Positions 33,730 through 42,809 of a stretch of DNA of 64,000 nucleotides are shown one piece after another. Position 1 is the first letter of the stretch. Every line of letters begins with the position of its first letter. Both the position numbers and the translations under genes were made by a program. Source of the DNA: Hymenobacter arizonensis (GTDB lineage: Bacteria; Bacteroidota; Bacteroidia; Cytophagales; Hymenobacteraceae). A model generated the notes under the pieces. It was given only the letters and a program-made list of their open reading frames with translations. It was not told where the DNA came from and did not search any database. Where the stretch lies: assembly GCF_900115775.1 (NCBI RefSeq), contig NZ_FOXS01000007.1:1-64000 (forward strand), given 5' to 3'.

Positions 33730-34200
33730 GCGTGTAAAACGAGTACTAGCGAATAGATAAAACTCAAATAGATACCAAAACTATTGAAATTTTCCTGGTC
33801 ACAGGCAGAGCAAGTCCCTTATAGGGATATTTCATAAATCAATACAATCATTTCATTTAAAAGGCAAATACCGACTCCATGGCCGGGATATTGCAATTAT
33901 TCGGCATTGTGTAGCCGTATTCCCACCCCGCACTACACTATCACTTTATTATGAAACACCATATACAGCCTTTCTGAAGGCTGCTCGCGTTTAGTCGAAC
34001 TCAATTACTTCGTGCGGTCACCTTATATCAACCCATCCAACTAGGGCCTGCTCCAGTGACAATAACTCCAGGTAGCAACTACTGATACTCTCGGCCCCGG
34101 CTTCGGCGCAGGCAATGAATTGAGGCCTCCCGGCCCGGGCGTATCTTTGCGGCGGCAATACCTGCCACTGCATACGCTTCGCACATTCACCACCGGGCAC
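33730..34200. other. 471-base intergenic region between divergent ctpA-like and ruvX genes
   Basis: AT-rich at 33780-33960, with a small hairpin AGCCTTTCTGAAGGCT near 33967-33982. It contains the ruvX promoter (34120-34149). No gene is supported. Confidence 0.5.
34120..34149 (+). promoter_or_regulatory. Promoter of ruvX (TTG ... TATCTTTG)
   Basis: TTG (34120-34122) and a perfect TATCTTTG -7 box (34142-34149) lie about 20 bases apart, giving a leader of about 45 bases to ATG 34201 and arguing against the upstream start at 34120. Confidence 0.6.
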
Positions 34201-34626
34201 ATGGGCCGCATCCTCGCCATCGATTACGGAAACAAGCGCGTGGGCCTGGCCATCACCGACCCCATGTGCATGATTGCCTCGCCCCTGGAAACCATCCACA
34301 GCCAGGACCTGGTGGCGTATGTGCTGGCTTACCACAAGCGGGAGCCGCTGCGGGCGGTGGTGGTGGGCATGCCACGCACCCTGCTCAACGAGCCCACCGA
34401 CGTGACCAGTGCCGTGGTGGGCCTGCTGCGCCGCCTGCGCCGCGAGCTGCCCGAAGTGCCCGTGCACGAGCTTGACGAGCGGTTTACCTCCCGCATGGCC
34501 CACGCCACCATGCTGGCCGGCGGCCTCGGCCAAAAGGCCCGCCGCGACAAGGCCACCGTAGACCGCATCAGCGCCACCATCATTCTTCAATCCTTTCTCG
34601 AATCGCCGCTGATGCGGGAAATTTAG
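34201..34626 (+). CDS. ruvX: Putative pre-16S rRNA nuclease / Holliday junction resolvase RuvX (YqgF)
   Basis: The 141-aa protein begins MGRILAIDYGNKRVGLAITD with the first catalytic Asp, followed by VVVGMPRTLLNEPTDVT, ELDERFTSRMAHATM with the catalytic Glu/Asp, and VDRISATIILQSFLE with the last Asp. This is the complete YqgF/RNase H-like fold at normal length. It is involved in 16S rRNA 5'-end maturation in E. coli. The start is chosen at 34201 because the promoter box overlaps the upstream extension. Peptide deformylase follows 109 bases later in the same direction. Confidence 0.95.
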   Translation: MGRILAIDYGNKRVGLAITDPMCMIASPLETIHSQDLVAYVLAYHKREPLRAVVVGMPRTLLNEPTDVTSAVVGLLRRLRRELPEVPVHELDERFTSRMAHATMLAGGLGQKARRDKATVDRISATIILQSFLESPLMREI

Positions 34627-34734
34627 TTGGTGGTTGTTTGTTGTCAGTTGTTAGCCCGGAGGGGAGATGACTGACAACATCCACAGCAATTACCTCTGAC
34701 AACCGACAACGAATACCTGACAACGACCACCGTT
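34627..34734. repeat. Cluster of TGACAAC / GTTGTCA motifs
   Basis: The 108-base gap between ruvX and def carries one GTTGTCAGTTGTT and three TGACAAC copies (near 34672, 34697 and 34717), so outer parts (GGTGGTTGTTTGTTGTCAG and its near complement CTGACAACGACCACC) can pair. Confidence 0.5.
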
Positions 34735-35334
34735 ATGATTTACTCCATTGTCGCCATCGGCGACCCCGTGCTGAAAACCAAAGCCAAAAACCTACCCACC
34801 GACCTGCCCGCTGCCGACTTGCAGCAGCTGATTGCCGACATGTACGAAACCATGTACTACGCCCACGGCGTGGGCTTGGCCGCGCCCCAAATCGGCAAAG
34901 GCGTGCGCCTTTTTGTGATGGATTCGGGCCCCATGGTGGAGGTTGACGAGGAAGACCAGGAGGAAGGCGAAGAGTTGGAAGCCCCCATCAAACGCGCGTT
35001 CATCAACCCCGTGATGGTGAGCGAAACCGGCGAGCACTGGGGCTTTGAAGAAGGCTGCCTAAGCATTCCCGGGGTGCGGGAGCTGGTGCAGCGCAACGCC
35101 GACATTGTGCTGCGCTACGAAGACGAAAACCGCCAGGTGCACGAGGAAGCCTTCACCGGCATGGCCGCCCGCATCATTCAGCACGAATACGACCACCTAG
35201 AAGGCATTCTCTTTACCGATAAGCTTTCGGCCTTCAAGAAGCAGCTGCTGAAGGGCAAGCTGGCCCGCATCAGCAAAGGCGACGTGAAGCACGACTACCG
35301 CATGCGGTTTGCGGGCGACGGCAAGCGGCGGTAG
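34735..35334 (+). CDS. def: Peptide deformylase
   Basis: The 199-aa enzyme removes the N-formyl group from new proteins. All three family motifs are present: GVGLAAPQIG (residue about 44), EGCLSIPG with the metal-binding Cys, and QHEYDHLEG with the HExxH metal site. Between motifs I and II lies an acidic insertion (EVDEEDQEEGEELEAP) that is common in Bacteroidota deformylases. It probably shares the ruvX promoter, with the TGACAAC cluster between. Confidence 0.96.
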   Translation: MIYSIVAIGDPVLKTKAKNLPTDLPAADLQQLIADMYETMYYAHGVGLAAPQIGKGVRLFVMDSGPMVEVDEEDQEEGEELEAPIKRAFINPVMVSETGEHWGFEEGCLSIPGVRELVQRNADIVLRYEDENRQVHEEAFTGMAARIIQHEYDHLEGILFTDKLSAFKKQLLKGKLARISKGDVKHDYRMRFAGDGKRR

Positions 35335-35417
35335 CTGCTGGCAGGCACCGGCGCGGGCATTGGCTCTGGGAAAAGCCTACCGTTGACTTTGCCAGCCGGC
35401 CCTATACCTTGTTAGTC

Positions 35418-36395
35418 GTGAAAAAGTACGTACTGCTGCTGTTGCTTAGTTTGCCGCTGCTGTTTCTGGCGCGCCAGGCGCAGGCCTGGGGTTTTTTTGG
35501 CCACCGCCTGCTCAATCGGCTGGCGGTGTACACACTGCCGCCAGCCATGGTGGGCTTCTACAAGGCCAACATCGAGTACCTGACCGCCAACGCCACGCGC
35601 CCCGATTCGCGGCGCACCCTGGTGCCCGGCGAGGCGCCCAAGCACTTTCTCGACGTGGACCGCTACGGCGACAGCGCCGCGTACAGGCTGCCGCGCAAGT
35701 ACGCCGATGCCGTTGCGCGCTACGGCGAAGACTCGCTGCTCCGCCACGGCATAGTGCCCTGGAACGTGGTGACGATGAAAAACCAGCTCACCGCCGCCTT
35801 TCAGGCTCGCGACACCGACCGCATCTTGCGCCTTTCGGCCGACATGGGCCACTACATTGCCGATGCCTGCGTGCCGCTGCACACCACCCGGAACTACAAC
35901 GGCCAGCTCACGGGCCAGCGCGGCATTCACGGCCTGTGGGAGTCGCGCCTGCCCGAGCTGCTGAGTGCCGACTACGACCTGTTTACGGGCAAAGCCAAGT
36001 ACCTTGATAGCCCCAGCGATGCCATTTGGGGCGCGGTTATCCGCTCGCATGCTGCCGTAGACTCGGTGCTGCGGTTTGAGCGCGAGCTGACGGCCCAATA
36101 CGCCGGCGACCAGAAATATGGCTACGAGCAGCGCGGCACTCAAACCATTCGCACTTACTCGCGGGAGTTCAGCCGGGCTTACCACGCCCGGCTCAACGGC
36201 CAGGTGGAGCGTCAGATGCGCTACGCGGCGGCCCTCATCGGCAATTTCTGGTATACGTGCTGGGTCGATGGCGGCTCGCCCGACCTTAGCAAGCTGGCGC
36301 GCGCCCCTTCCGAAACCGAACGGCAGCGCCTGGAGCGCGAAGCCAAGGAAACCGCCGCAGCACCGATAAGCACAGTACACGGCCACGACGAATAG
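35418..36395 (+). CDS. Exported zinc-dependent phospholipase C / S1-P1 nuclease-like protein
   Basis: The 325-aa protein starts best at GTG 35418 (VKKYVLLLLLSLPLLFLARQ, cleavage AQA/W). The mature N-terminus would be Trp-Gly-Phe-Phe-Gly-His, matching the family in which the N-terminal tryptophan binds zinc. Further ligands are likely in LSADMGHYIADACVPLHTT (His-Asp pair) and HGLWESRLPEL. The fold is all-helical, as in zinc-dependent phospholipase C and S1/P1 nucleases; which activity applies cannot be told. It acts outside the inner membrane. Confidence 0.85.
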   Translation: MKKYVLLLLLSLPLLFLARQAQAWGFFGHRLLNRLAVYTLPPAMVGFYKANIEYLTANATRPDSRRTLVPGEAPKHFLDVDRYGDSAAYRLPRKYADAVARYGEDSLLRHGIVPWNVVTMKNQLTAAFQARDTDRILRLSADMGHYIADACVPLHTTRNYNGQLTGQRGIHGLWESRLPELLSADYDLFTGKAKYLDSPSDAIWGAVIRSHAAVDSVLRFERELTAQYAGDQKYGYEQRGTQTIRTYSREFSRAYHARLNGQVERQMRYAAALIGNFWYTCWVDGGSPDLSKLARAPSETERQRLEREAKETAAAPISTVHGHDE

Positions 36396-36690
36396 TACCG
36401 TGACTCAGGGCTTAGGTCTCTGGATGTAGCACGAATCTTGTAGCCACCGCCTCAGAGCGAGCTAAAGTGCGTGGAAATACAGCTACAACTTCGCGCTACT
36501 AAAAGCGGCATTTACCCCAACCATATGCCCCTCTTATGTACCAAGCGCCCGCAGCCGCCGACCTATAACCTCAGCCTTGGAACAACGTATAGAGCAACCT
36601 GAAATAAACTATATACCAAAACCCGTGAGTAACAACTAGGTTCGCAGTGCCGAAGCTGATAACTACTCGCTTAACCAGCACACTCGCCTT

Positions 36691-37980
36691 ATGATATTAG
36701 TCAGAAGTTTACTCAAAAAATCCGGGCTGCTTTCGTTGCTGGTTTTGCTGCTGGCTTCGCAAAGCTGCACCAAAAAAGAAGCCGAAGTGAAGCCCGACGA
36801 AAACCAAACGCTCGGCGGCATCAGCAAAATCACCGGCAGCATTCCCGGCTCGTGCAAGCAGGTGTGCCTGGTGGCTAACCAAAGCAAATACGTGGGCGCG
36901 GTGGGCCTGGTCACGCGCAACGGCGAATTGCTGGTGACCTACAAACTAACCACGCCAGGCGTTTACCTCACGGAGGTTCACCTGGATATTTTCACCAGCC
37001 TGGCGCAGCTGCAGGCCGCCGGAAAGCTGAGCGGCGCCGGCGTGGTGCCCACAAAATTTGAAGTTTCGCGCACCTGGACACCCGCCGACCAGACAACCAC
37101 CTTCACCGCCATCATTCCGAAGGCGTACGTGGACCAGCTGAGCAGCGACTGCTATTTCGTGGCCACTAACGCCGTGCTCTCCAACGGCGATAAGGCCTGG
37201 GGCGGGCTGTGCACCGACGCGGCCGATGGCGTGGCGCAAGACGGCGCCAAGCAGTTTGCCGGCAGCCCGGGCTCCGGCTACTTCGAGTTTTGCAAAACCG
37301 ACTGCGCCCCCGGCATTGTGTATACCTACGCCTGGGAAGACCGGCAGGCCAACGGCAACGACAGCGACTACAACGACCTGGTGGTGCAGTCAACCATTGC
37401 CAAGTCGGCCAGCGAGCTGAAGGTGAATTTCCAGCTGGTGGCCCGGGGCGCCACCTTCGACCATAAGGTGCGGTTTCGGATTCCGAAAACGGGCATAGCC
37501 GGCATTTTCGGCTCTACGTCTTACACCCAGGATGCCAATTTTTACTACGTAACCGTGTTTGAGAGCACCAAGACTGCCCTTCCCGGTCCGGGCGGGTTTG
37601 CCAATACCACCTCCCAGCCGCCGTGTGTGCCCTTCGTGCGCCGGGAAGTGGTGATGACCCTCAACAACGCCTTCTCCTACAACAGCGCCAAGCCCTTTGA
37701 GCCCTACATCACGGTGTTCAACTCTGGCAATGCCACCTCGGGCACTGGCTACGACCTCTACATCCACGAAGTATCAAATCGGGACACCTGGACGGCCGCC
37801 AACGGCAAGTCCTACCCGAACGGCATCCTGATTCCCTTGGACTGGCGGTGGCCGCTGGAAGGCGTCACCATCACGGGGCCATACCCGCGCTTCACGAGCA
37901 TCACCGACGGGTTTACGGCCAACTGGGCGGGGGCTCCGGTCGACCCATCCAAAACCTTCGACAAAAGCATCTGCCAGTAG
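36691..37980 (+). CDS. LruC-domain lipoprotein
   Basis: The 429-aa protein has a leader ending LLLASQSC followed by TKKEAEVKP, a plausible lipobox. Residues 205-300 contain WEDRQANGNDSDYNDLVVQS, the 'E-D-x-x-x-x-D-x-D-Y-N-D' signature of LruC (DUF4842) domains, followed by the beta-rich VNFQLVARGATFDHKVRFRI. A C-terminal part with ILIPLDWRWPLEG follows. Members are surface lipoproteins of unknown function in Bacteroidota. It is monocistronic, ending at a terminator. Confidence 0.8.
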   Translation: MILVRSLLKKSGLLSLLVLLLASQSCTKKEAEVKPDENQTLGGISKITGSIPGSCKQVCLVANQSKYVGAVGLVTRNGELLVTYKLTTPGVYLTEVHLDIFTSLAQLQAAGKLSGAGVVPTKFEVSRTWTPADQTTTFTAIIPKAYVDQLSSDCYFVATNAVLSNGDKAWGGLCTDAADGVAQDGAKQFAGSPGSGYFEFCKTDCAPGIVYTYAWEDRQANGNDSDYNDLVVQSTIAKSASELKVNFQLVARGATFDHKVRFRIPKTGIAGIFGSTSYTQDANFYYVTVFESTKTALPGPGGFANTTSQPPCVPFVRREVVMTLNNAFSYNSAKPFEPYITVFNSGNATSGTGYDLYIHEVSNRDTWTAANGKSYPNGILIPLDWRWPLEGVTITGPYPRFTSITDGFTANWAGAPVDPSKTFDKSICQ

Positions 37981-38004
37981 CGGGCCCCGGCTGCCTGTTG
38001 GTAC

Positions 38005-38036
38005 TAGCCCTCCAGAACCATGGTTTTGGAGGGCTA
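38005..38036 (+). terminator. Intrinsic terminator after LruC lipoprotein gene
   Basis: TAGCCCTCCAGAACCA (38005-38020) pairs with 38021-38036 with one mismatch, followed by TTTT. Confidence 0.8.
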
Positions 38037-38173
38037 TTTTGTGGCTGCGGCGCGGCTAAGCTTTGGGAAGCAAGCTGTTTGGAACGGCCAAGCCCTATGC
38101 AGGCGCTGGTCGAAGCCTGGCTGCTTTCGTTATTCATTCACCCCCGACCTGGCCTTTATTCCCTTTTAAAGTC

Positions 38174-38548
38174 ATGAAAGGCATATCCTCCCTCCTGCTG
38201 CTGACCATCTCTAATCTGTTCATGACATTTGCCTGGTACGGGCACCTGCACCTGTTCAAGAAAATGGCTTGGTTTGCCAAATTGGGGCTGTTCGGTGTCA
38301 TTATGGTGAGCTGGGGGCTGGCGTTGTTCGAGTACATCTTCCAGGTGCCGGCCAACCGGCTGGGGTTTGAGGGCAATGGCGGACCGTTCAGCTTATTTCA
38401 GCTGAAAGTGATTCAGGAAGTCATCTCGCTCACGGTTTTTTCGCTTTGCGTGGTGTTCGTTTTCAAAACCGACAAACTGGCCTGGAACCACGTGGTGGGC
38501 TTTCTGCTGCTAATAGCGGCGGTATATGTAGTTTTTAAGAAATGGTGA
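38174..38548 (+). CDS. DUF486 (DMT-type) small membrane protein
   Basis: The 124-aa protein has four membrane segments and starts MKGISSLLLLTISNLFMTFA; the frame is open upstream but the family begins here. Signature pieces are FMTFAWYGHL, SWGLALFEYIFQVPANRLG, FQLKVIQEVISLTVFSLCVV and WNHVVGFLLLIAAVYVVFKK, which match DUF486 over its full length. The family resembles a half-size drug/metabolite transporter; function unknown. Single gene. Confidence 0.93.
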   Translation: MKGISSLLLLTISNLFMTFAWYGHLHLFKKMAWFAKLGLFGVIMVSWGLALFEYIFQVPANRLGFEGNGGPFSLFQLKVIQEVISLTVFSLCVVFVFKTDKLAWNHVVGFLLLIAAVYVVFKKW

Positions 38549-38675
38549 GCCACTACCACCACCAACCGCGCTGCCCATACCAAAAGCAGGGCAGCGTACT
38601 TGCGTACAACAACCCGCCCAACTTGCGCGGCGTAGAGAAAACCGTTTGGGCTAAAAAGCCCATTTCCTTGCTTTT

Positions 38676-40988
38676 ATGCTAAAAATATTACCGCGTACTG
38701 TTGTGTTTATGGGGCTGGGCTGGTTGCTGGCATTCTCGGCCCAGGCCCAGCGCGTGGGCGTGGTGCTGAGCGGCGGCGGCGCCAAAGGCATTGCCCACGT
38801 GGGGGTGCTCAAGGTGCTGGAAAAGAACGGCATCCCCATCGACTACATCATTGGCACCAGCATGGGCTCCATAGTGGGGGCGCTGTACGCGGCGGGCTAC
38901 TCGCCACGCGAAATGGAGCAGCTGATGCTGCGGCCCGATTTTCAGAACTGGGTGAGCGGCAAACTGACCGAAGATAAGACCTTCAACTACCTCACGGCCG
39001 AGCCATCGCCGTCGGCCCTGCGGGTGGGCGTGGCGCTGGACTCTACGTTTCGGGCCCGCGTGAGCACCAACCTGGTCAACGACCTGAACCTGAACTTCGC
39101 TTTGGCCCGCACGCTGGCCCCAGCCGCCGCCCAGGCCAACTACGACTTCGATAAGCTGTTTGTGCCCTTCCGCTGCCTGGCGGCGGAGGTGTTTACGCGC
39201 AAGCAGGTGATTCAGAAAAGCGGCTCGCTGGCCGATGCCGTGCGCAATTCCATGACGGTGCCGTTGGCCTTCCGGCCCATTCGCAACCCCGATGGGCGCT
39301 ACCTGTTTGACGGCGGCATCTACAACAACTTCCCCACCGATGTCATGCGCAAAGAGTTTGCGCCCGACGTCATCATTGGGGTGAACGTGGGTGATGTGGC
39401 GTATAAAAAGTATCCGTTTGAGAAGGACGACGACCTGCTGACCGGCACGCTCCTATTCCTTGGCGCCAACGTGGCTGATACTTCCAGCGTGGGCAAAAAC
39501 GGCATCTTCATTCAGCCCGATTTGGAAGGCTTCGGCGGCACCGACTTCGACCGCGTGAACGCCCTGATTGCCAAAGGTGACACCGCCACCCAGCGGCAGC
39601 TCGAATTGCTCAGGAAACGTATTCCCCGGCGCGTAGATACGCTGGAGCTGCAAAAGCGCCGGCAGGCATTTCAGGCGGGGGCGCCTGCGCCGCGCTTTGT
39701 GCAGGTGCGGGTGCAGGGCCTGCGCCCCGAGCAGAACGCCTACGCCCAGCAGTTTTTTCGGCGTTCGGGCAGCACCTATACCATCGACGGCCTGGAGGAA
39801 GGTTACTTCCGGCTGGCGTCGGACGACTTTTTCCGCAACATTTACCCGCGCCTCAAGTTCGACCCGGCTCAAAACGGCTACGTGTTGAGCGTAGACGCCC
39901 GCCAGAACAACAACGTGTCGGCCGAAGTGGGCTTTGTGCTCAGCAACCGTCCCCTCGACAACCTGTATGTGGGCCTGGAGTATCGCTACCTGCGCCGGCT
40001 GCTGTACACGGCTGCGGCCAACGTGAGCCTGGGCCGCTTCTACAACGGCGCCCAGGGCAGCTTCCGGGTGAACGTGCCCGGCCGGCTGCCCTTCTACGTG
40101 GAGCCAACCATCACCTACAACCGCTGGGACTACCAGAACACCAGCGGCCTGCTCGGCCGCGACGTGCTCAGCACCCAGGTGCGCCAGCAAGACACCAAAA
40201 TCGGCGCCCAGATTGGGGCTAGCCCCAACTACCGCAGCCGCATTGTGCTGGATGTGGGCGCCTTCTACCTCAGCGATGACTACGCCAACGTGCGTGAAAT
40301 AACGAGTTCGACGAGGCTCGACAAAACCAATTTCCGGGGCGGCACGGCGGCCCTGCAGTTTGCCCGCAACTCCCTCAACCGCAAGCAATACGCCACCCGT
40401 GGCAAGCGGAGCGTATTAACCCTGCGGGGCGTAACCGGCTCGGAAGACTACCGAGCCGGCGACACTTCGCTACAGGAAGGACTCTCCCAAAACCACCAAT
40501 GGGTGCAGCTCCGCGGCACCTTAGAGAAATACTTCTCGCTTAAAGGCGACAAACACTCCTGGGGCTACTACGCCGAGGTAGTGGCTAGCACACAGGGCGT
40601 ATTTGCCAACTACCGCTCCAGCCTGACTACAGCGCCAGTGTTTGCCCCGTTGCCCGACTCGCGCACCTCGTTTATGGACAACTACCGCTCGCCGCGCTAC
40701 ACAGCCGTGGGCTTGCGCTACGTTCTGCCCGTGCTGGGCCGCCTGGAGTGGCGCAACGAGGTATTTACTCACGTAAACTACCGCCCCCTGCGGCAAACCG
40801 ACGAGCAGCGGGCCGTGAAAAGCAACGGCTTCGAACGGCCGCGCCTCACGGCGAGCTCGGGCCTGGTTTTCCAGACGCCCGTGGGCCCGCTGGCGGTGCA
40901 CGCCCTGTTCTACGACGACCCCTCGCGCCGCTTCAGCGTGTATGGGCACTTGGGCTACCTGCTGTTCCGCAGCCGGGCACTGGAATAA
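38676..40988 (+). CDS. Patatin-like phospholipase fused to an outer-membrane barrel
   Basis: The 770-aa protein has a signal peptide (cleavage near AQAQRVG), a patatin domain (about residues 25-300) with the oxyanion-hole GGGAKG, the catalytic Ser in GTSMGSIVG and Asp in DGGIY, a POTRA-like linker (about 340-400) and a BamA/TamA-type beta-barrel (about 410-770) ending FSVYGHLGYLLFRSRALE with a terminal barrel strand. This is the architecture of type Vd autotransporter-like proteins such as PlpD/FplA, so the lipase is probably at the outer membrane. Single gene; no partner is adjacent. Confidence 0.93.
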   Translation: MLKILPRTVVFMGLGWLLAFSAQAQRVGVVLSGGGAKGIAHVGVLKVLEKNGIPIDYIIGTSMGSIVGALYAAGYSPREMEQLMLRPDFQNWVSGKLTEDKTFNYLTAEPSPSALRVGVALDSTFRARVSTNLVNDLNLNFALARTLAPAAAQANYDFDKLFVPFRCLAAEVFTRKQVIQKSGSLADAVRNSMTVPLAFRPIRNPDGRYLFDGGIYNNFPTDVMRKEFAPDVIIGVNVGDVAYKKYPFEKDDDLLTGTLLFLGANVADTSSVGKNGIFIQPDLEGFGGTDFDRVNALIAKGDTATQRQLELLRKRIPRRVDTLELQKRRQAFQAGAPAPRFVQVRVQGLRPEQNAYAQQFFRRSGSTYTIDGLEEGYFRLASDDFFRNIYPRLKFDPAQNGYVLSVDARQNNNVSAEVGFVLSNRPLDNLYVGLEYRYLRRLLYTAAANVSLGRFYNGAQGSFRVNVPGRLPFYVEPTITYNRWDYQNTSGLLGRDVLSTQVRQQDTKIGAQIGASPNYRSRIVLDVGAFYLSDDYANVREITSSTRLDKTNFRGGTAALQFARNSLNRKQYATRGKRSVLTLRGVTGSEDYRAGDTSLQEGLSQNHQWVQLRGTLEKYFSLKGDKHSWGYYAEVVASTQGVFANYRSSLTTAPVFAPLPDSRTSFMDNYRSPRYTAVGLRYVLPVLGRLEWRNEVFTHVNYRPLRQTDEQRAVKSNGFERPRLTASSGLVFQTPVGPLAVHALFYDDPSRRFSVYGHLGYLLFRSRALE

Positions 40989-41031
40989 GCGAGTTTGCCG
41001 AGAAGTGCTTGTCAAGAGGCGTTTGGCTCAC

Positions 41032-41862
41032 TCACTCCGCTTTGGCGGGGTAGTGCGGCGGCGCTTCGGCGTGCGGCGAGTTGGGAGTTGCTTCGCAGCC
41101 GGCCACGATGGCACACGCCAGCGGCTGCCCGAGGCGGAAGCGCAGAAACAGCATCGTAGCCAGCCACATGGCCGTCGTTGGCGCCACAAAGTACACCCAC
41201 AGGCTTTCGAAATCATCGGCAACTACGGCCGACGCCAGCGAGCGCGCCGGGTTCAGGCTCATGCCCGAGTAAGGTGTTTCGAACAGAATATAGATGGCGA
41301 GTAAGGCCCCTACCAGCCAGCCAGTGACCTTTTTGAGGCGCTTGTGGTGCAAGGCGGTGAGCAGTACGCCCATCAGGATAAATGAAATAATGAATTCGGC
41401 CACAAAGGCCACGCCTGGCCCCGCGGGCCCGGGCTTGGTGGTGACGTAGTGCACGCTGGGATGGGCATAATAGCCTCCGAGCACCTTCGCCCACAGCCAG
41501 GCGCTGGCAATGCCGCCCAGCCCCTGGGCCAGCACGTACCAGAGCGCATCGGCCAACCGGATTTTGCCCATTTGCCAGAACGCCAGCGTGACGGCGGGGT
41601 TTATGTGAGCGCCCGACTGCTTGCCCCAGGGGCTGTACACCACGGCCACTATCACCAGGCCCATGCCTAACCCAACCAAGCCCAGCCGCACCATTTCAAA
41701 TTGTGACCCTGGCAGCGCCTGGTGCAGCGGCGAGGCCGGATGCTCGAACGCGACGGTGAGCAAACTGCCCCAGGTAATGAAGAAAGCCAGGCCCGCAGCC
41801 TCGGCCAGGTAGTGCCGCCAGTGGCAGCGAAGCGCAACATATAATTCGGTGGCGAGGGACAT
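41032..41862 (-). CDS. Aquaporin / MIP-family channel
   Basis: The 276-aa protein has six membrane segments and two half-helices with HINPAVTLAFW and SLNPARSLA, the two NPA-type boxes. It is a water/small-solute channel of the inner membrane. The start at 41862 gives MSLATELYVALRCHWRHYLA. Whether water or glycerol is preferred cannot be told. It is convergent with the patatin gene and has an alpha/beta-hydrolase gene 48 bases upstream on the same strand. Confidence 0.95.
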   Translation of the reverse strand: MSLATELYVALRCHWRHYLAEAAGLAFFITWGSLLTVAFEHPASPLHQALPGSQFEMVRLGLVGLGMGLVIVAVVYSPWGKQSGAHINPAVTLAFWQMGKIRLADALWYVLAQGLGGIASAWLWAKVLGGYYAHPSVHYVTTKPGPAGPGVAFVAEFIISFILMGVLLTALHHKRLKKVTGWLVGALLAIYILFETPYSGMSLNPARSLASAVVADDFESLWVYFVAPTTAMWLATMLFLRFRLGQPLACAIVAGCEATPNSPHAEAPPHYPAKAE

Positions 41863-41910
41863 AGGTAGAGTGACAAGGCTGGCAGCCCAACGCAGAGCAG
41901 CCAGGCGCTG

Positions 41911-42627
41911 CTAAGCCGGCGCCTGCACCAAGGCGGCTACGGCGGCGGGGGCTTCGAGGGGCAGCAAGTGTCCGGCGTGGGGCTGTACGCCCAAGGGCGT
42001 GCCCGGGGGCAGCCACGGCAGGGTTTGTTGGCGTTGGGTTTGGGGAGTAATGGCGCGGTCGTGCGCTCCTACCAGCACGGTACAAGGCACTTCCAGCTGG
42101 GGCATCAGCGGCGAAATATCTTCGCGGGAGCCGCGCTCCAGCCACGCGTTCCAGGCCGGGCGTTGGCTGCACAGGTTGTCGGCCACTACCTGGCGGTGCA
42201 AAACCTGCGACAGGGGCTGCTGGGTGATGTTGCGAAAGGTTTGCTCGGCGGCGGCCGGGTGGCCAAACGCGGCCAACGCCGCGGCCCGGCTGGCATCGGT
42301 GAAGGGCTCGGGGGTGGGCGGCGAGGGCGACAACAGCAACAGCCGCTGCAGGCCCGGCGGGCGGCGGGCCGCCATGGCCAGGGCAATTTTGCCGCCCATG
42401 CTGTGCCCCAGTAGGGTGTACTGGCCCACGGCATGCTGCCGCAGGTAGGCCGCCACCCAATCGGCGTAGGCTTGCACCGAATAGTCGAACCCGGCCGGAG
42501 CCGGCTGCTGGCCAAACCCGGGCAGGTCGGGACTCAGCAGCCGCACCGTGGGCAACAGCGCGCGCAGGGCGTCGAATTCGTGGCCGGCGCCGGCCCAGTA
42601 GTGCAGGGCAACGAGGGTAGTAGGCAT
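41911..42627 (-). CDS. Alpha/beta-hydrolase
   Basis: The 238-aa protein starts best at ATG 42627 (MPTTLVALHYWAGAGHEFDA); the frame is open to 42792 but the extra part is cysteine-rich and runs into the terminator of the next gene. The nucleophile is in LLGHSMGGKIALAM, the Asp in VGAHDRAITP and the His in HAGHLLPLEAP. No signal peptide. It fits small cytosolic hydrolases such as MenH- or BioH-like enzymes; the substrate is unknown. Confidence 0.9.
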   Translation of the reverse strand: MPTTLVALHYWAGAGHEFDALRALLPTVRLLSPDLPGFGQQPAPAGFDYSVQAYADWVAAYLRQHAVGQYTLLGHSMGGKIALAMAARRPPGLQRLLLLSPSPPTPEPFTDASRAAALAAFGHPAAAEQTFRNITQQPLSQVLHRQVVADNLCSQRPAWNAWLERGSREDISPLMPQLEVPCTVLVGAHDRAITPQTQRQQTLPWLPPGTPLGVQPHAGHLLPLEAPAAVAALVQAPA

Positions 42628-42758
42628 AAACAGCAGCGGTGAGCAAACCCCTACAGCTGAGCCAGGCAGGGCTTCAACAAGCAGCACCTTGCCCAACTTG
42701 TTTGCCCGGCACCCGCAGCAAGCAGCGGGCCTGCCGCAGCCAGGGCAGCAAGGCAACA

Positions 42759-42789
42759 AAAAAGGGCTGCCAAAGCGGCAACCCTTTTT
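42759..42789 (-). terminator. Terminator of the rhamnogalacturonan lyase gene
   Basis: AAAAAGGG (42759-42766) pairs with CCCTTTTT (42782-42789), with an inner TGCC/GGCA stem. On the minus strand it is a hairpin followed by T-residues, 20 bases after the lyase stop. Confidence 0.8.
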
Positions 42790-42809
42790 CAACGCATCAA
42801 CAGCAAAAG

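Noticed and set aside
34120..34200. Upstream extension of ruvX
   Set aside because: The TTG/TATCTTTG promoter lies inside it and the family starts at MGRILAIDYG.
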